58,364 bases of DNA from a virus. This document shows, in pieces, positions 24,916-34,244 of this stretch. The stretch's first letter is position 1. The number at the start of each line of letters is the position of its first letter. The notes under the pieces are model-generated. The model made no database searches and was not told the DNA's origin. It saw only the letters and a program-made list of their open reading frames with translations. Location of the stretch: positions 1 through 58,364 of the IMG/VR virus record IMGVR_UViG_3300025131_009806; one strand, 5' to 3'. The position numbers and the translations under genes were made by a program.

Positions 24916-25803
24916 ATGAAAATCATGATAACTGGAGGTCTTGGACACATAGGCTCAGCTCTTGTAGAAAGCATTAAAAAAGATCTTGATCTAACAGTTG
25001 TCGATGACATGCACTCTCAAAGATACTGTTCATTATTTAATAGAGATAGAAAATTTAATTTTTGGGAGAGAGATTTTTCAACAATATCAGTTGATGAATT
25101 AAAAAAGTTTGATGTGATTGTTCACCTAGCAGCGATAACTGATGCGGCAAAAAGCATGAGTGAAAAAGAAAAAGTTTTTGACGTGAATGTGACAAAAACT
25201 ACATCTTTTATCAAGGCTGCAAAGCTAGCAGGCATTAGTCTTTTTATTTTTCCATCTTCAACTAGTGTATACGGAAAGGGTCAAGATGTCATGTATGAAA
25301 AAGATGACAACGTGCTTCCCCAAAGCCCATATGCAGAATCTAAGGCAATTATTGAAAACAAACTCAGAGAATTATCAGTTCCTCACGTAATATTAAGATT
25401 TGGAACAATCTTCGGTTGTAGCAAAGGAATGAGATTTCACACAGCTATTAATAAGTTTAGTTTTCAATCTTCGGTGGGCCAAAGTATAACTGTATGGAAG
25501 CAAAACTATGAATATTTTCGCCCATACTTGGGAATAAATGATGCAATTCTTTCAATTAATTTAGCCATATCTAATCTGCTAAAAATCAATGAGACATACA
25601 ATGTATTAACAGATAACTTTCGTCTCTCTGAAATTGTAAAAATGATTCAGAATATAAAAGAGACAAAAGTTAGATTTGTTGACACGCCGCTTCTAAATCA
25701 GAACACATACTTTGTAAACGACGAAAAAATCAAATCAATGGGCTTTTCACCATCAGACTCTTTAGAGTCAGAAATTTTAAAAACAATGGAGATGTTAGGA
25801 TGA
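24916..25803 (+). CDS. NAD-dependent sugar epimerase/dehydratase
   Basis: A 295-residue extended SDR. TGGLGHIG at 6-13 binds NAD(P). VHLAAITD, FPSSTSVYG and SPYAESKAIIE (YxxxK) are in the expected order, and LRFGTIFG leads into a short substrate domain. It belongs to the GalE/WcaG superfamily; the epimerised position cannot be read off. First gene after a real gap; it ends in an ATGA overlap with the oxygenase gene. Confidence 0.75.
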   Translation: MKIMITGGLGHIGSALVESIKKDLDLTVVDDMHSQRYCSLFNRDRKFNFWERDFSTISVDELKKFDVIVHLAAITDAAKSMSEKEKVFDVNVTKTTSFIKAAKLAGISLFIFPSSTSVYGKGQDVMYEKDDNVLPQSPYAESKAIIENKLRELSVPHVILRFGTIFGCSKGMRFHTAINKFSFQSSVGQSITVWKQNYEYFRPYLGINDAILSINLAISNLLKINETYNVLTDNFRLSEIVKMIQNIKETKVRFVDTPLLNQNTYFVNDEKIKSMGFSPSDSLESEILKTMEMLG

Positions 25804-26459
25804 AAATAACAAGGATACATTCACCATTCCCAGCAATATCAATAGATGATTTCACACCATCAGTAGCAATTGTGAGAGCAGCTGCTGAAAGCTTTAATGA
25901 TGTCAACGATTGGGTAAGCTATTCTGCAGAAAATAATCAAATACAGCATTGCTCAAAATTAGGAAGAGAAAATATTCCCCCACCGGCATTAATTCTCTTA
26001 GATTACATAGCTACTCACTTTGATCCGAATAGTGCATTTAATGGACTAACTGACAATGCTTTTCCAGATACTTCTCACTATGGTGGTGGGATGATGGTTA
26101 CACCCAATTCTAGCGGTGAAGGTGGATATCTTGGAATGCATGTTGACGCAACATCACACGGATTAAATCACAGATGGAGAAGAGAGTATAGTGCAATTTT
26201 ATGTCTGTCTGAAGAGTATGATTCATCTTTTGATCTTTTGATACATGACGGAAATGATTCTCATGCCAGAATTCCATATAAGTTTAATAGACTTAATGTG
26301 TTTAAGTGCTCAGATAGTTCTTGGCACGGCTTTCCTGAAATCACAAAGGGAATGGATAGAAAAACTTTAGGTGTAATGTATTGGTCAATTATGTCAGAAG
26401 AGGAACAAAAAGTTGCAAGAGTTAAAGCAAAATTTAATAATTCATTAGAATTTTTATAA
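25800..26459 (+). CDS. 2-oxoglutarate/Fe(II)-dependent oxygenase-like protein
   Basis: A 219-residue protein with a 2OG-Fe(II) dioxygenase core. GMHVDATSH gives the H114-x-D116 pair, SSWHGFPEI the distal H176, and R187/K188 in DRKTLGVMYWS could bind 2-oxoglutarate. The stretch between (YSAILCLSEEYD, HDGN) fits the prolyl-hydroxylase-like branch. In T4-like aquatic phages such enzymes are common; here it lies among sugar genes, so a hydroxylated sugar or a fibre residue could be its target. Both are guesses. Confidence 0.65.
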   Translation: MKITRIHSPFPAISIDDFTPSVAIVRAAAESFNDVNDWVSYSAENNQIQHCSKLGRENIPPPALILLDYIATHFDPNSAFNGLTDNAFPDTSHYGGGMMVTPNSSGEGGYLGMHVDATSHGLNHRWRREYSAILCLSEEYDSSFDLLIHDGNDSHARIPYKFNRLNVFKCSDSSWHGFPEITKGMDRKTLGVMYWSIMSEEEQKVARVKAKFNNSLEFL

Positions 26460-26462
26460 AGT

Positions 26463-27182
26463 ATGAGTATTAAAAAAATATTAATTTCTGGAGGGGAAGG
26501 AGATTTTGCAAATCAACTCTGTGATTTAAATGATAGCAAATTTATAATTTTTTCCATTAAAAAAGATGAAATGGACGTCACAGATATTTCTCAAATTGAT
26601 AAAGTGATAGAAAAGATAAATCCTGACTATTTTATTCATGCAGCTGCTCTAACAAGACCGATGGAAATTCATGAAAGTCATCCAGATAAAAGTATTCTTA
26701 ATAATATTATTGGAACAGCAAATGTTGTTCTCTCGTGTATGAAAAAGAACATAAAGCTTATTTATCTTTCAACTGATCATGTCTATCCAGGGACAAATGG
26801 AAATTATTCTGAAGAAGATCCAGTCATGCCTATTAATAACTATGCATGGTCAAAGCTAGGGGGAGAATGCTCTGTGACACTCTATAAGAATTCTTGTATT
26901 CTTCGTCTTGCAATGATAAAGTATCCATTTCCTCACAAGTCAGCAATTGTAGACTCTTATAAGAGCTCTATTTTTATTAATGATGTTGCAAAAATAACAT
27001 TTAAATTTCTTGATATGACTGGAACATATAATGTAGGGGGAGACAAGATGTCAATCTATGATTTTGTAAAGAAGATAAATCCAGACATTAAAAAAATATT
27101 CTTAAAAGAAATTAAAGATGTCAAAATGCCAGCTGATGTCAGCATGAATTTAGAAAAAATGAAAAGAGTTGTGAGCAAGTGA
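26463..27182 (+). CDS. RmlD-like NAD(P)-dependent reductase
   Basis: A 239-residue protein resembling dTDP-4-dehydrorhamnose reductase. ISGGEGDFANQL binds the cofactor, MDVTD follows, and LSTDHVYPGTNGNYSEEDPV plus YAWSKLGGE are diagnostic of the RmlD branch. It is shorter than RmlD (about 290) because the substrate domain is reduced. It may reduce the 4-keto group of one of the dTDP or GDP sugars made in the cassette. GTGA overlap with the next gene. Confidence 0.7.
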   Translation: MSIKKILISGGEGDFANQLCDLNDSKFIIFSIKKDEMDVTDISQIDKVIEKINPDYFIHAAALTRPMEIHESHPDKSILNNIIGTANVVLSCMKKNIKLIYLSTDHVYPGTNGNYSEEDPVMPINNYAWSKLGGECSVTLYKNSCILRLAMIKYPFPHKSAIVDSYKSSIFINDVAKITFKFLDMTGTYNVGGDKMSIYDFVKKINPDIKKIFLKEIKDVKMPADVSMNLEKMKRVVSK

Positions 27183-28093
27183 TTAATCTATTTAATATTA
27201 ATCATTATACACTAAATACAGCGACATTTGATAATGTTTTAAACGGTGCTGTAGTTAAAGAATTTGAGAAAGATTTTGCAGAATATGTAGGAGCAAATCA
27301 TGCATGCGGAGTTAATAGTGCAACTAATGCAATTTTTTTATCACTTTTAGGCAAGAATGTAGACGTCACCGTTCCTAGCATTATACCGCCAGTTGTTTTA
27401 AATGCAATAATACTGTCAGGAAATAGAATATTGTTTAAAGATGACACAGATTGGGTGGGAGGATCTTATACCCTTCACAACTTTAAAAGCTACAAGATCA
27501 TAGATTCTGCACAAAAAGTAGAGAGAGATCAGTTTAGAAGAGAAGCAAATCCAGAAGATTTGATGATATTTAGCTTTTATCCCACAAAACCAATAGGCTC
27601 TATCGATGGTGGAATGATTGTGTCTAATGATCTAGAAAAAATAGAGTGGTTCCAAAAAGCAGTTTTAAATGGTACTAGTATGTCTCAAGAAAGCTGGAAA
27701 AGAGAAATTCATTTTCCTGGATGGAAGTCTTATCTTAGTTCATGTCAAGCACAAATAGCTTCAAAAAATTTAAAGAAGCTAGATTTTAAAAATAGACGAC
27801 TAGATGAAATAAGAAAGTATTATAATGAGTCACTTAATTATCGTAATACAAGCGGCCACTTATATAGAATATCTGTAGGGGAGAGACCCACTTTTATTTC
27901 TGAGATGAAAAAAAGAAAGATATCTTGTGGAATTCACTATAGAGCGACCCACCTACATAGGGTGTATAAACAAAATATTTCTCTTCCTAATTCTGAAAAG
28001 ATAGATAGGGAAACAGTCAGTCTCCCCTTTCATGAAATGTTAACTGATGATCAAGTCGAGTATATAGTTGAGTGTTGCAAGGAGCTCAATTGA
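27179..28093 (+). CDS. Short DegT-like PLP aminotransferase
   Basis: A 304-residue relative of the DegT/DnrJ/StrS family. VKEFEKDFAEYVGANHACGV and NSATNAIFLSL, IIDSAQ, and FSFYPTKPIGSIDGG with K137 as the presumed PLP lysine are recognisable. It is about 60-90 residues shorter than normal members; the loss appears in the stretch before IIDSAQ and near the C-terminus. Its neighbours (FdtA-like, RmlB) suggest a dTDP-3-keto-sugar substrate. GTG start in a GTGA overlap; the 3' end holds the AAGGAG site used by rmlB. Confidence 0.7.
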   Translation: MINLFNINHYTLNTATFDNVLNGAVVKEFEKDFAEYVGANHACGVNSATNAIFLSLLGKNVDVTVPSIIPPVVLNAIILSGNRILFKDDTDWVGGSYTLHNFKSYKIIDSAQKVERDQFRREANPEDLMIFSFYPTKPIGSIDGGMIVSNDLEKIEWFQKAVLNGTSMSQESWKREIHFPGWKSYLSSCQAQIASKNLKKLDFKNRRLDEIRKYYNESLNYRNTSGHLYRISVGERPTFISEMKKRKISCGIHYRATHLHRVYKQNISLPNSEKIDRETVSLPFHEMLTDDQVEYIVECCKELN

Positions 28094-29007
28094 ATATTTT
28101 GGTAACAGGTTGCGCAGGATTTATTGGAAGTCATGCCGTTGACTTATTTCTAAGTATGGGATATTCTGTTACGGGTGTAGATTGTTTGACATATGCTGGA
28201 TCAATTAAAAATATTGAAAAAGCGATATCTCATAAAAATTTTAGGTGGTATAAAAATGATATATGTGACACTAAAAGTGTTATAGATCACTGTCTGAAAC
28301 ATGAAGTTGAATGGATTATTAATTTTGCAGCCGAGACACATGTTGATAATTCCATTGAGTCATGTGAAAGATTTATTCACTCTAATATAGTCGGAGTTCA
28401 GTCTCTTTTAGAGTGCTGCAGAAGACTCAATATAAGTCTTTTTCATGTATCAACTGATGAAGTCTATGGCTCTATACTAGAGGGGTCATTTTGTGAGACA
28501 TCTAAGCTAAATCCCAAAAATCCATATTCGGCGACCAAGGCTGCTGCAGAGCATCTTATAACTGCTTATTCTAATACATACGGAGTAAATTATATCATTG
28601 TGAGACCAAGCAATAATTTTGGACCGAGACAGCACGTTGAAAAATTGTTACCTACAGTCCTAAGAAGCCTTAGAGCCGGGGAAAAAATTCCTGTGTATGG
28701 AGATGGAAAAAATATAAGAGACTGGCTATATGTTAAAAATAATGTAAAAATGATGGAAATAATTCTTAGGAAAAGTGACGTAAATCAGGTTTATAATATT
28801 ACAAATGGCAATGAATTTGAAAATATCGAAATAATTCGTAAAATTATAGATATTCTTAAAATAGACTTCGAATCAAGTGTGAAGTTTACAAAAGATAGAC
28901 TTGGGCATGATTTTAGATATTCTATTTCTGATAGAAAAATAAAAGGTTTAAATTTTCAGGTGAATTCAAATTTTAATGATGATTTAAAAGAAACAATAAG
29001 AGGGTAA
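28090..29007 (+). CDS. rmlB: dTDP-glucose 4,6-dehydratase
   Basis: Makes dTDP-4-keto-6-deoxyglucose, the branch point for rhamnose and amino-deoxysugars. Features of RmlB in 305 residues: TGCAGFIGSHAVDLFL, LTYAGSIKNI, AAETHVDNSI, VSTDEVYGS (D123, E124), YSATKAAAEHL (Y146, K150), RPSNNFGPRQ and YGDGKNIRDWLYV. I set the start at TTG 28090, in a TTGA overlap, because AAGGAG at 28079-28084 is spaced for it; a GTG at 28072 would lie upstream of that site and add residues unlike the family. RmlA is encoded 3.5 kb downstream. Confidence 0.9.
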   Translation: MNILVTGCAGFIGSHAVDLFLSMGYSVTGVDCLTYAGSIKNIEKAISHKNFRWYKNDICDTKSVIDHCLKHEVEWIINFAAETHVDNSIESCERFIHSNIVGVQSLLECCRRLNISLFHVSTDEVYGSILEGSFCETSKLNPKNPYSATKAAAEHLITAYSNTYGVNYIIVRPSNNFGPRQHVEKLLPTVLRSLRAGEKIPVYGDGKNIRDWLYVKNNVKMMEIILRKSDVNQVYNITNGNEFENIEIIRKIIDILKIDFESSVKFTKDRLGHDFRYSISDRKIKGLNFQVNSNFNDDLKETIRG

Positions 29008-29008
29008 A

Positions 29009-29842
29009 GTGGATAAATTGTGTATAGGACTTTTAACTTATTGCAACAGTGATACACATCCAGAAAGATATGAGATATTTAAAATGTGCTTATCTAGTCT
29101 TAGGAATATAGCGTGTGAAAATGTTTATATCTATGCTTTAGATAATGGCTCGTCACAGAATGTGATTGATGACTTAAATAGTTCTTCATATATAGATGCT
29201 GTATATTTGTCAAGAAATAATTTATATGATTTTCTAGCGGTAAACTTTTTAGTGAAAAAAGCAAACAGCATAGATGCCAAGTATGTAATGCATCTAGAAG
29301 ATGATTTTTTATTTTATAAAGGTGATTTTTTAGATAGCTGCATTAATTTTTTGAAAAAAAATAATGACTGTGGGTATCTAAGAATACTAAAATATGACTT
29401 TAATAATAAGCTAGTATATGACAAGATAGGAAATCATAAGAATAAGGACATGCAGAATTGTCAACGACACTATAATAATATTTCTAAAGATCCACTAATG
29501 TGGTCAGAAAAGCAGCGAATAGCTTCGTTTGATTTTTATAAAACTAACTGGCACTGGTATAATTTTGCAAATATATGCAGACTGTCTGTATTTGAAAAGA
29601 TAGTACCACAATATGACTGTTATCCGCTTCAGCTGCTTGAATTAGAAATGATGAAAAATTATCATCGCTTAAGTCTATTATCTGGTGTAATGGATGTGGG
29701 TGTAGTAAGTCATATGGGAAGATTCAATAAAAAAACTTCAACAAGGTTGTCTTTTAGGAATGAGTCACCTCATGAACCTAAAAAAGAATTTCCGCTTTTA
29801 AAGATACAGGATATACTAGATGAAATAGAGTATCTCTTATGA
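29009..29842 (+). CDS. GT-A fold glycosyltransferase (GT2-like)
   Basis: A 277-residue protein with LCIGLLTYCNSDTHPERY and IYALDNGSSQNVIDDL, the two nucleotide-binding segments of GT-A enzymes, and MHLEDDFLFY near residue 95 as the DxD-like site. The C-terminal half (WHWYNFANICRLSVFE) is not specific. GTG start one base after the rmlB stop. It ends in ATGA with the radical SAM gene. Confidence 0.65.
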   Translation: MDKLCIGLLTYCNSDTHPERYEIFKMCLSSLRNIACENVYIYALDNGSSQNVIDDLNSSSYIDAVYLSRNNLYDFLAVNFLVKKANSIDAKYVMHLEDDFLFYKGDFLDSCINFLKKNNDCGYLRILKYDFNNKLVYDKIGNHKNKDMQNCQRHYNNISKDPLMWSEKQRIASFDFYKTNWHWYNFANICRLSVFEKIVPQYDCYPLQLLELEMMKNYHRLSLLSGVMDVGVVSHMGRFNKKTSTRLSFRNESPHEPKKEFPLLKIQDILDEIEYLL

Positions 29843-31911
29843 AAATATGGATGGCAGACTTAACGTATACTCAGCAAACACTTTCTTCAGATGTGTTTCC
29901 AGCTGCAGTTGCAGGAATGATTGAGTATGTGAAAAACTCACTTATTTTTGAAATAGATGCAAAAGTTTTTAAATTTCCAGAAAATTTATCTAAAGCATTA
30001 GATACTGATACACCAGATATAATTGGATTTTCAAACTATATCTGGAATTGTAATCTGGGCTTAAGTTTTGCAAAGATAATTAAGCAAACATATCCTGATA
30101 TTCCAATTGTGATGGGCGGTCCTAATTTTCCAGTGACAGCTGATCGCCAAGAAAGATTTTTAAAAGATAATCCCCAGATAGACTTTTATGTCTATAAGGA
30201 GGGAGAAGATGGCTGGCTCAAGATAATAGAATTACTTAATGAAAATATTAAAAGAGAAGATAGGATTTTAAAAATTCAAGAAAGGTCTTCTGAGCTAATA
30301 AATACATTATTTATTGACAAAGAAGATAATTTTGTTATCTCTCAAACAACTTCTAGGCTATCTAGTCTGGCACAAATGACATCACCCTATGTTAATGGCC
30401 GCTTAGATAAGTTCTTTGGAGGAAGATTATTACCGATCATTCAGACTAATAGGGGTTGTCCATTTACTTGTACATTTTGTACAGAGGGACAGTCATATTG
30501 GAGCAAAGTAAGAAAAAAATCTCAAGATGTCATTAACTCTGAAATTGAATATATTTCAAAAAAAATTAGTGAATTTCCTGATGATCAAAAAAGATATGAA
30601 CTTTATATTTCTGATTCTAATTTTGGAATGTTTAAAGAGGACTTAAGCACTTGCTTATTTATTTCTCAAATGCAAGAAAAGTATAGCTATCCAAAGTATA
30701 TTAATGTTACAACAGGTAAGAATAATAAGGAAAGAGTATTAGATGCTGCAAAACTAGTCAATGGTGCAATGCGAGTAAATGGATCTGTTCAAAGTCTAGA
30801 TGAAGAAGTTTTAATTAATATAAAAAGAAATAATATCTCTACAGATAAGCTACTTGATGTGGCAAAGCAAGCACAAAAGGTTAATTCTAATGTGACATCA
30901 GAGGTAATACTGGGATTACCCACAGACTCTAGAGAGAAGCATTTTGAAACATTAAGGAAATTAGTTGATAGTAGATTTAATACAATAGCAATGTATCAGT
31001 TGATGATGCTCCCCGGAACAGAAATGAATATTCTAGAATCTAGAGAAAAATTCAAGCTTGAGACAAAGTTTAGAGTTCTTCCAAGATGTTTTGGATATTT
31101 TAATGTGCTAGGGGAGGAAATAGTTTCAGCAGAAATAGAAGAGATAGCAGTTCAAAATTCCACTCTAAGCTTTCAGCATTACTTAGAATGCAGAAGGATG
31201 AATCTTATAATTAATATTTTTTATAATGAAGGAATTTTTGAGGAAGTAGTCAAGCTTTTAGAAAATCTAAATATTTCACCCTTTTTGTGGCTTGAGAAAA
31301 TATATGAAAATAGACAGATTGAGAGATTCAATGGGCTAATAGAACAATTTACTGATGAATCAGTAAGTGAATTATGGGAATCTAGGAAAGATCTTTCACT
31401 ATTTACCCATGATAAGGAAAATATCCAAAAATATATCTCAGGAGATTATGGTAATAATCTATTAGCAAAGTACAAAGTATTATCTCTAACACATTATTTA
31501 GATGTTATCTGTAAAGTAGCTGTGATGTCAATTAAAGATATAATAAGTGAAAGAGATGAAATAGACAGTGAAATAATTGATTTGATGTCTGAAATTATAA
31601 GATTTAAATCGCTTCGTATTTCTAACATATTTGATTTGAGCTTTGATGAGTGCAGGGATGAATTTAAATATGATATAATGAATGATTCATTAAAGATATC
31701 AGAAGATGCAGATGAGAAGTTTAATGTCAAAAATATAAAATATGATAATGCTGTATTGTTTTCTTTTACACTAAATAAAGAGCAGAAGTCAATGATTAAA
31801 AGCTATGTTGATCTATTTGGAAATGATCTTGCTGGACTTTCAAAGATACTTTCTCGCGTGTATCTCAGACAATTTTTTAGAGATGTAAGCATACTATCGA
31901 GGGATACATGA
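29839..31911 (+). CDS. B12-binding-domain radical SAM enzyme
   Basis: A 690-residue protein. Residues about 1-150 form a cobalamin-binding-like domain (DIIGFSNYIWN, IPIVMGGPNFP). The radical SAM core starts at RGCPFTCTFC, with C207, C211 and C214 holding the 4Fe-4S cluster, and continues through SDSNFGM and VILGLPTDS. About 250 further residues after roughly 430 match nothing I recognise. Such enzymes perform radical methylations or rearrangements on unactivated carbons; a sugar or lipid-linked sugar is a possible target given the context. ATGA overlaps on both sides tie it to its neighbours. Confidence 0.78.
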   Translation: MKIWMADLTYTQQTLSSDVFPAAVAGMIEYVKNSLIFEIDAKVFKFPENLSKALDTDTPDIIGFSNYIWNCNLGLSFAKIIKQTYPDIPIVMGGPNFPVTADRQERFLKDNPQIDFYVYKEGEDGWLKIIELLNENIKREDRILKIQERSSELINTLFIDKEDNFVISQTTSRLSSLAQMTSPYVNGRLDKFFGGRLLPIIQTNRGCPFTCTFCTEGQSYWSKVRKKSQDVINSEIEYISKKISEFPDDQKRYELYISDSNFGMFKEDLSTCLFISQMQEKYSYPKYINVTTGKNNKERVLDAAKLVNGAMRVNGSVQSLDEEVLINIKRNNISTDKLLDVAKQAQKVNSNVTSEVILGLPTDSREKHFETLRKLVDSRFNTIAMYQLMMLPGTEMNILESREKFKLETKFRVLPRCFGYFNVLGEEIVSAEIEEIAVQNSTLSFQHYLECRRMNLIINIFYNEGIFEEVVKLLENLNISPFLWLEKIYENRQIERFNGLIEQFTDESVSELWESRKDLSLFTHDKENIQKYISGDYGNNLLAKYKVLSLTHYLDVICKVAVMSIKDIISERDEIDSEIIDLMSEIIRFKSLRISNIFDLSFDECRDEFKYDIMNDSLKISEDADEKFNVKNIKYDNAVLFSFTLNKEQKSMIKSYVDLFGNDLAGLSKILSRVYLRQFFRDVSILSRDT

Positions 31912-32495
31912 ACTCACTAGAGATAATCAATAATCTATATAAGGGAGTAAAGTCTTCATACTCAGAAAATGACTTGGGTATTTCAATATACAACTATGTC
32001 ATAAGCACAAAGCCAGAAATAGTAGTAGAGTTAGGAACACTTCACGGATATTCAGCTATTTGTATAGGCCTAGCCCTTAGAGACAACGGCTTCGGAAAAT
32101 TAACCTGTTATGATCTGTGGGAGGATTATGAATTCACACATACAACTATGAATAGCACAATGGAAACTATAAGAAGACATGGCTTAGATGACATTATATC
32201 ATTAAATAAGAGCAGTGCATTTAGATGGTGTGAAAAGGTTGAAAAATTTGATCTTCTTCATGTAGACATATCAAATGATGGAGAAAAGATTAAAAAAATA
32301 TTTAACCTTTTATCTTCTAGGGTAAGGGAGGGATCAGAGATATTATTTGAAGGAGGGACAAGAGAGAGAGATGAAAATAGCTGGATTAATACTTTTGGTT
32401 TCATGCCTATAGAATCTGTTAGGGAAGAGACAGGATATCATGTTTTAGATGAGAGGTGGCCCGGTCTTTCATTAATTTCAATAAGGAATAAATAA
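31908..32495 (+). CDS. Class I SAM methyltransferase-like protein
   Basis: A 195-residue protein with motif I VVELGTLHGYSAICI near 35-49, CYDLWED as motif II, and LLHVDISNDGEK near 117, as in the methyltransferase family with a metal-binding aspartate. The end resembles TGYHVLDERWPGLSLI of no known family. It overlaps the radical SAM gene by ATGA and the RmlA gene by TAATG, so the three are likely co-translated. Confidence 0.6.
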   Translation: MNSLEIINNLYKGVKSSYSENDLGISIYNYVISTKPEIVVELGTLHGYSAICIGLALRDNGFGKLTCYDLWEDYEFTHTTMNSTMETIRRHGLDDIISLNKSSAFRWCEKVEKFDLLHVDISNDGEKIKKIFNLLSSRVREGSEILFEGGTRERDENSWINTFGFMPIESVREETGYHVLDERWPGLSLISIRNK

Positions 32496-33409
32496 TGAAA
32501 GGAATAATACTTGCTGCCGGGTCCGGATCACGACTTTTTCCCATAACACATTCTTCCTCAAAGGCATTATTGCCAGTGTATAATAAGCCAATGATTTACT
32601 ATCCGTTGTCTACACTAATGCTAGCAGGAATTACTGATATATTGATTATTTGCTCTGATAGATTTTTAGAACTATATAAAAATCTTTTAGGCGACGGCAC
32701 TAGTTTTGGGATATCAATAAAATATGATGTACAAGAAAAGCCAGACGGAATTGCTCAGGCACTTCAGATCGGAAAAGACTTTATAGGAGATGATAGTGTA
32801 TGCTTGATTCTTGGTGATAATTTATTTTATGGTCATGCATTACCTGAGCTCCTGGTGGGTGCGAAAAGAAAAATTGAAATATCTGGTGGAGCCATGGTTT
32901 TTGGCTATTACGTTTCTGATCCTACAAAATATGGTGTTGCAGAAATAGTTAAAGAAAATATAGTTGGATTAGTTGAAAAACCAAGCATTCCAAAGTCTAA
33001 CTGGGCTGTGACTGGCCTCTATATGTATGATAATTTAGCTGTAGATATCGTAAATTCTATAAAGCCCTCTAAACGGGGAGAGCTAGAGATCACAGATGTA
33101 AACATCGTATACTTGAATAATGATAGTTTATCAATAACAACTATGGGAAGAGGCTTTACGTGGTTTGACACAGGAAATTCAGAGGATCTTTTTTGCGCGT
33201 CATCATTTGTTAGAATGGTTGAAAATAGACAGAGCTTAAAGATCGCATGTCTAGAAGAGATAGCATACTATATGGGATATATTGACAGAAAAGAGCTTGC
33301 CATACTAGCAAAAGGCTTATCTAATACTTCTTATGGGCAATATTTACAACAATTAGTTGAGTATGAAAATAAAACAAAAGAGGATATTTTTAGATATGAG
33401 CAAAGATAA
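32495..33409 (+). CDS. rmlA: Glucose-1-phosphate thymidylyltransferase
   Basis: Joins dTTP and glucose-1-phosphate to give dTDP-glucose, the substrate of RmlB. The 304 residues carry LAAGSGSRLFPITHSSSKAL (G9-R13 nucleotide loop, K23), LPVYNKPMIYYPLSTLMLAG, EKPDGIAQAL, LILGDNLFYG and VEKPS, in RmlA order. WFDTGNSEDL closes the catalytic part. Typical RmlA is about 290 residues. The 3' end overlaps the UDP-sugar dehydrogenase gene by 14 bases. Confidence 0.92.
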   Translation: MKGIILAAGSGSRLFPITHSSSKALLPVYNKPMIYYPLSTLMLAGITDILIICSDRFLELYKNLLGDGTSFGISIKYDVQEKPDGIAQALQIGKDFIGDDSVCLILGDNLFYGHALPELLVGAKRKIEISGGAMVFGYYVSDPTKYGVAEIVKENIVGLVEKPSIPKSNWAVTGLYMYDNLAVDIVNSIKPSKRGELEITDVNIVYLNNDSLSITTMGRGFTWFDTGNSEDLFCASSFVRMVENRQSLKIACLEEIAYYMGYIDRKELAILAKGLSNTSYGQYLQQLVEYENKTKEDIFRYEQR

Positions 33410-34244
33410 ACTTACAGTTGGTATAATAGGCCAGGGCTTTGTAGGCTCATCAATCTATGAAGGGTTGAAGAATTTTTATGAGATTCTGACTTATGACATC
33501 GATAAAACAAAGTGCAATAGTTCCCACGCAGAAGTGTGTAAAGAGTCAGATATAATTTTTGTATGCATACCCACACCCATGAGGCTATCCGGTGAGTGTG
33601 ATACCAGACTACTTGAGAGCGTTGTAGACAAACTTCAGAAAGAATGTATCTCTTCGGGAGCATTTCCAACGATAGTAATAAAATCGACAGTTCCTCCTGG
33701 TACAACAACAAGAATACATAATAAGGGGCATCTTGACGTGTGTTTCAGCCCAGAATTTTTGACAGAAGCAAATTCATTTGAAGACTTTAGGAATCAAGAT
33801 CGTATTATTATCGGTGGTACTGGAGCTAAGAAAGTCAAAAGGATGTTCCGTAAACCATTTCCCGGGATACCGATTGTTGTAACTAAGTCTGAGACAGCTG
33901 AGATGATTAAGTACTTTACAAATTGCTTTCTTGCAACCAAGGTAACATTTGCAAATGAACTATATGATATATGTCAGTCTTCAGGTGTCGATTATGATAA
34001 GGTATGTGAATATGCTCTTTATGATATGAGAATAGGAAAAAGTCATCTTGCAGTACCGGGACCAGACGGAGATAGAGGGTTTGGCGGTCACTGCTTTCCA
34101 AAAGATCTAGCAGCAATGATTTATTTTTCAGAAACAAATGATTGTGAAGCTTCACTATTAAGGGAGGTTTTTGATAAAAATAATAAGATAAGAGAAAACA
34201 GAGACTGGGAAAGAATGAAAGGCAGGGCTGTAAGTGATGATTAA
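33396..34244 (+). CDS. UDP-glucose/GDP-mannose dehydrogenase-like, lacking the C-terminal domain
   Basis: Resembles enzymes that oxidise UDP-sugars to uronic acids in two steps. The 282 residues include VGIIGQGFVGSSIYEGL (G12-x-G14-x-x-G17), FVCIPTPM, KSTVPPGTT, SPEFLTEANSFEDF, the central helix with TEMIKY-like ETAEMIKYFTNCF, and GGHCFPKD with catalytic C233. Family members have about 390-450 residues; the third, nucleotide-sugar-binding domain is missing here. ATG 33396 is chosen (AGAGGA upstream); an upstream in-frame start at 33357 would add residues unlike the family. Similar short forms may occur in other phages. Confidence 0.78.
   Translation: MSKDKLTVGIIGQGFVGSSIYEGLKNFYEILTYDIDKTKCNSSHAEVCKESDIIFVCIPTPMRLSGECDTRLLESVVDKLQKECISSGAFPTIVIKSTVPPGTTTRIHNKGHLDVCFSPEFLTEANSFEDFRNQDRIIIGGTGAKKVKRMFRKPFPGIPIVVTKSETAEMIKYFTNCFLATKVTFANELYDICQSSGVDYDKVCEYALYDMRIGKSHLAVPGPDGDRGFGGHCFPKDLAAMIYFSETNDCEASLLREVFDKNNKIRENRDWERMKGRAVSDD

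Noticed and set aside
28072-28089. GTG 28072 as start of rmlB
   Set aside because: AAGGAG at 28079-28084 is placed for TTG 28090, and the added residues are unlike the family's N-terminus.
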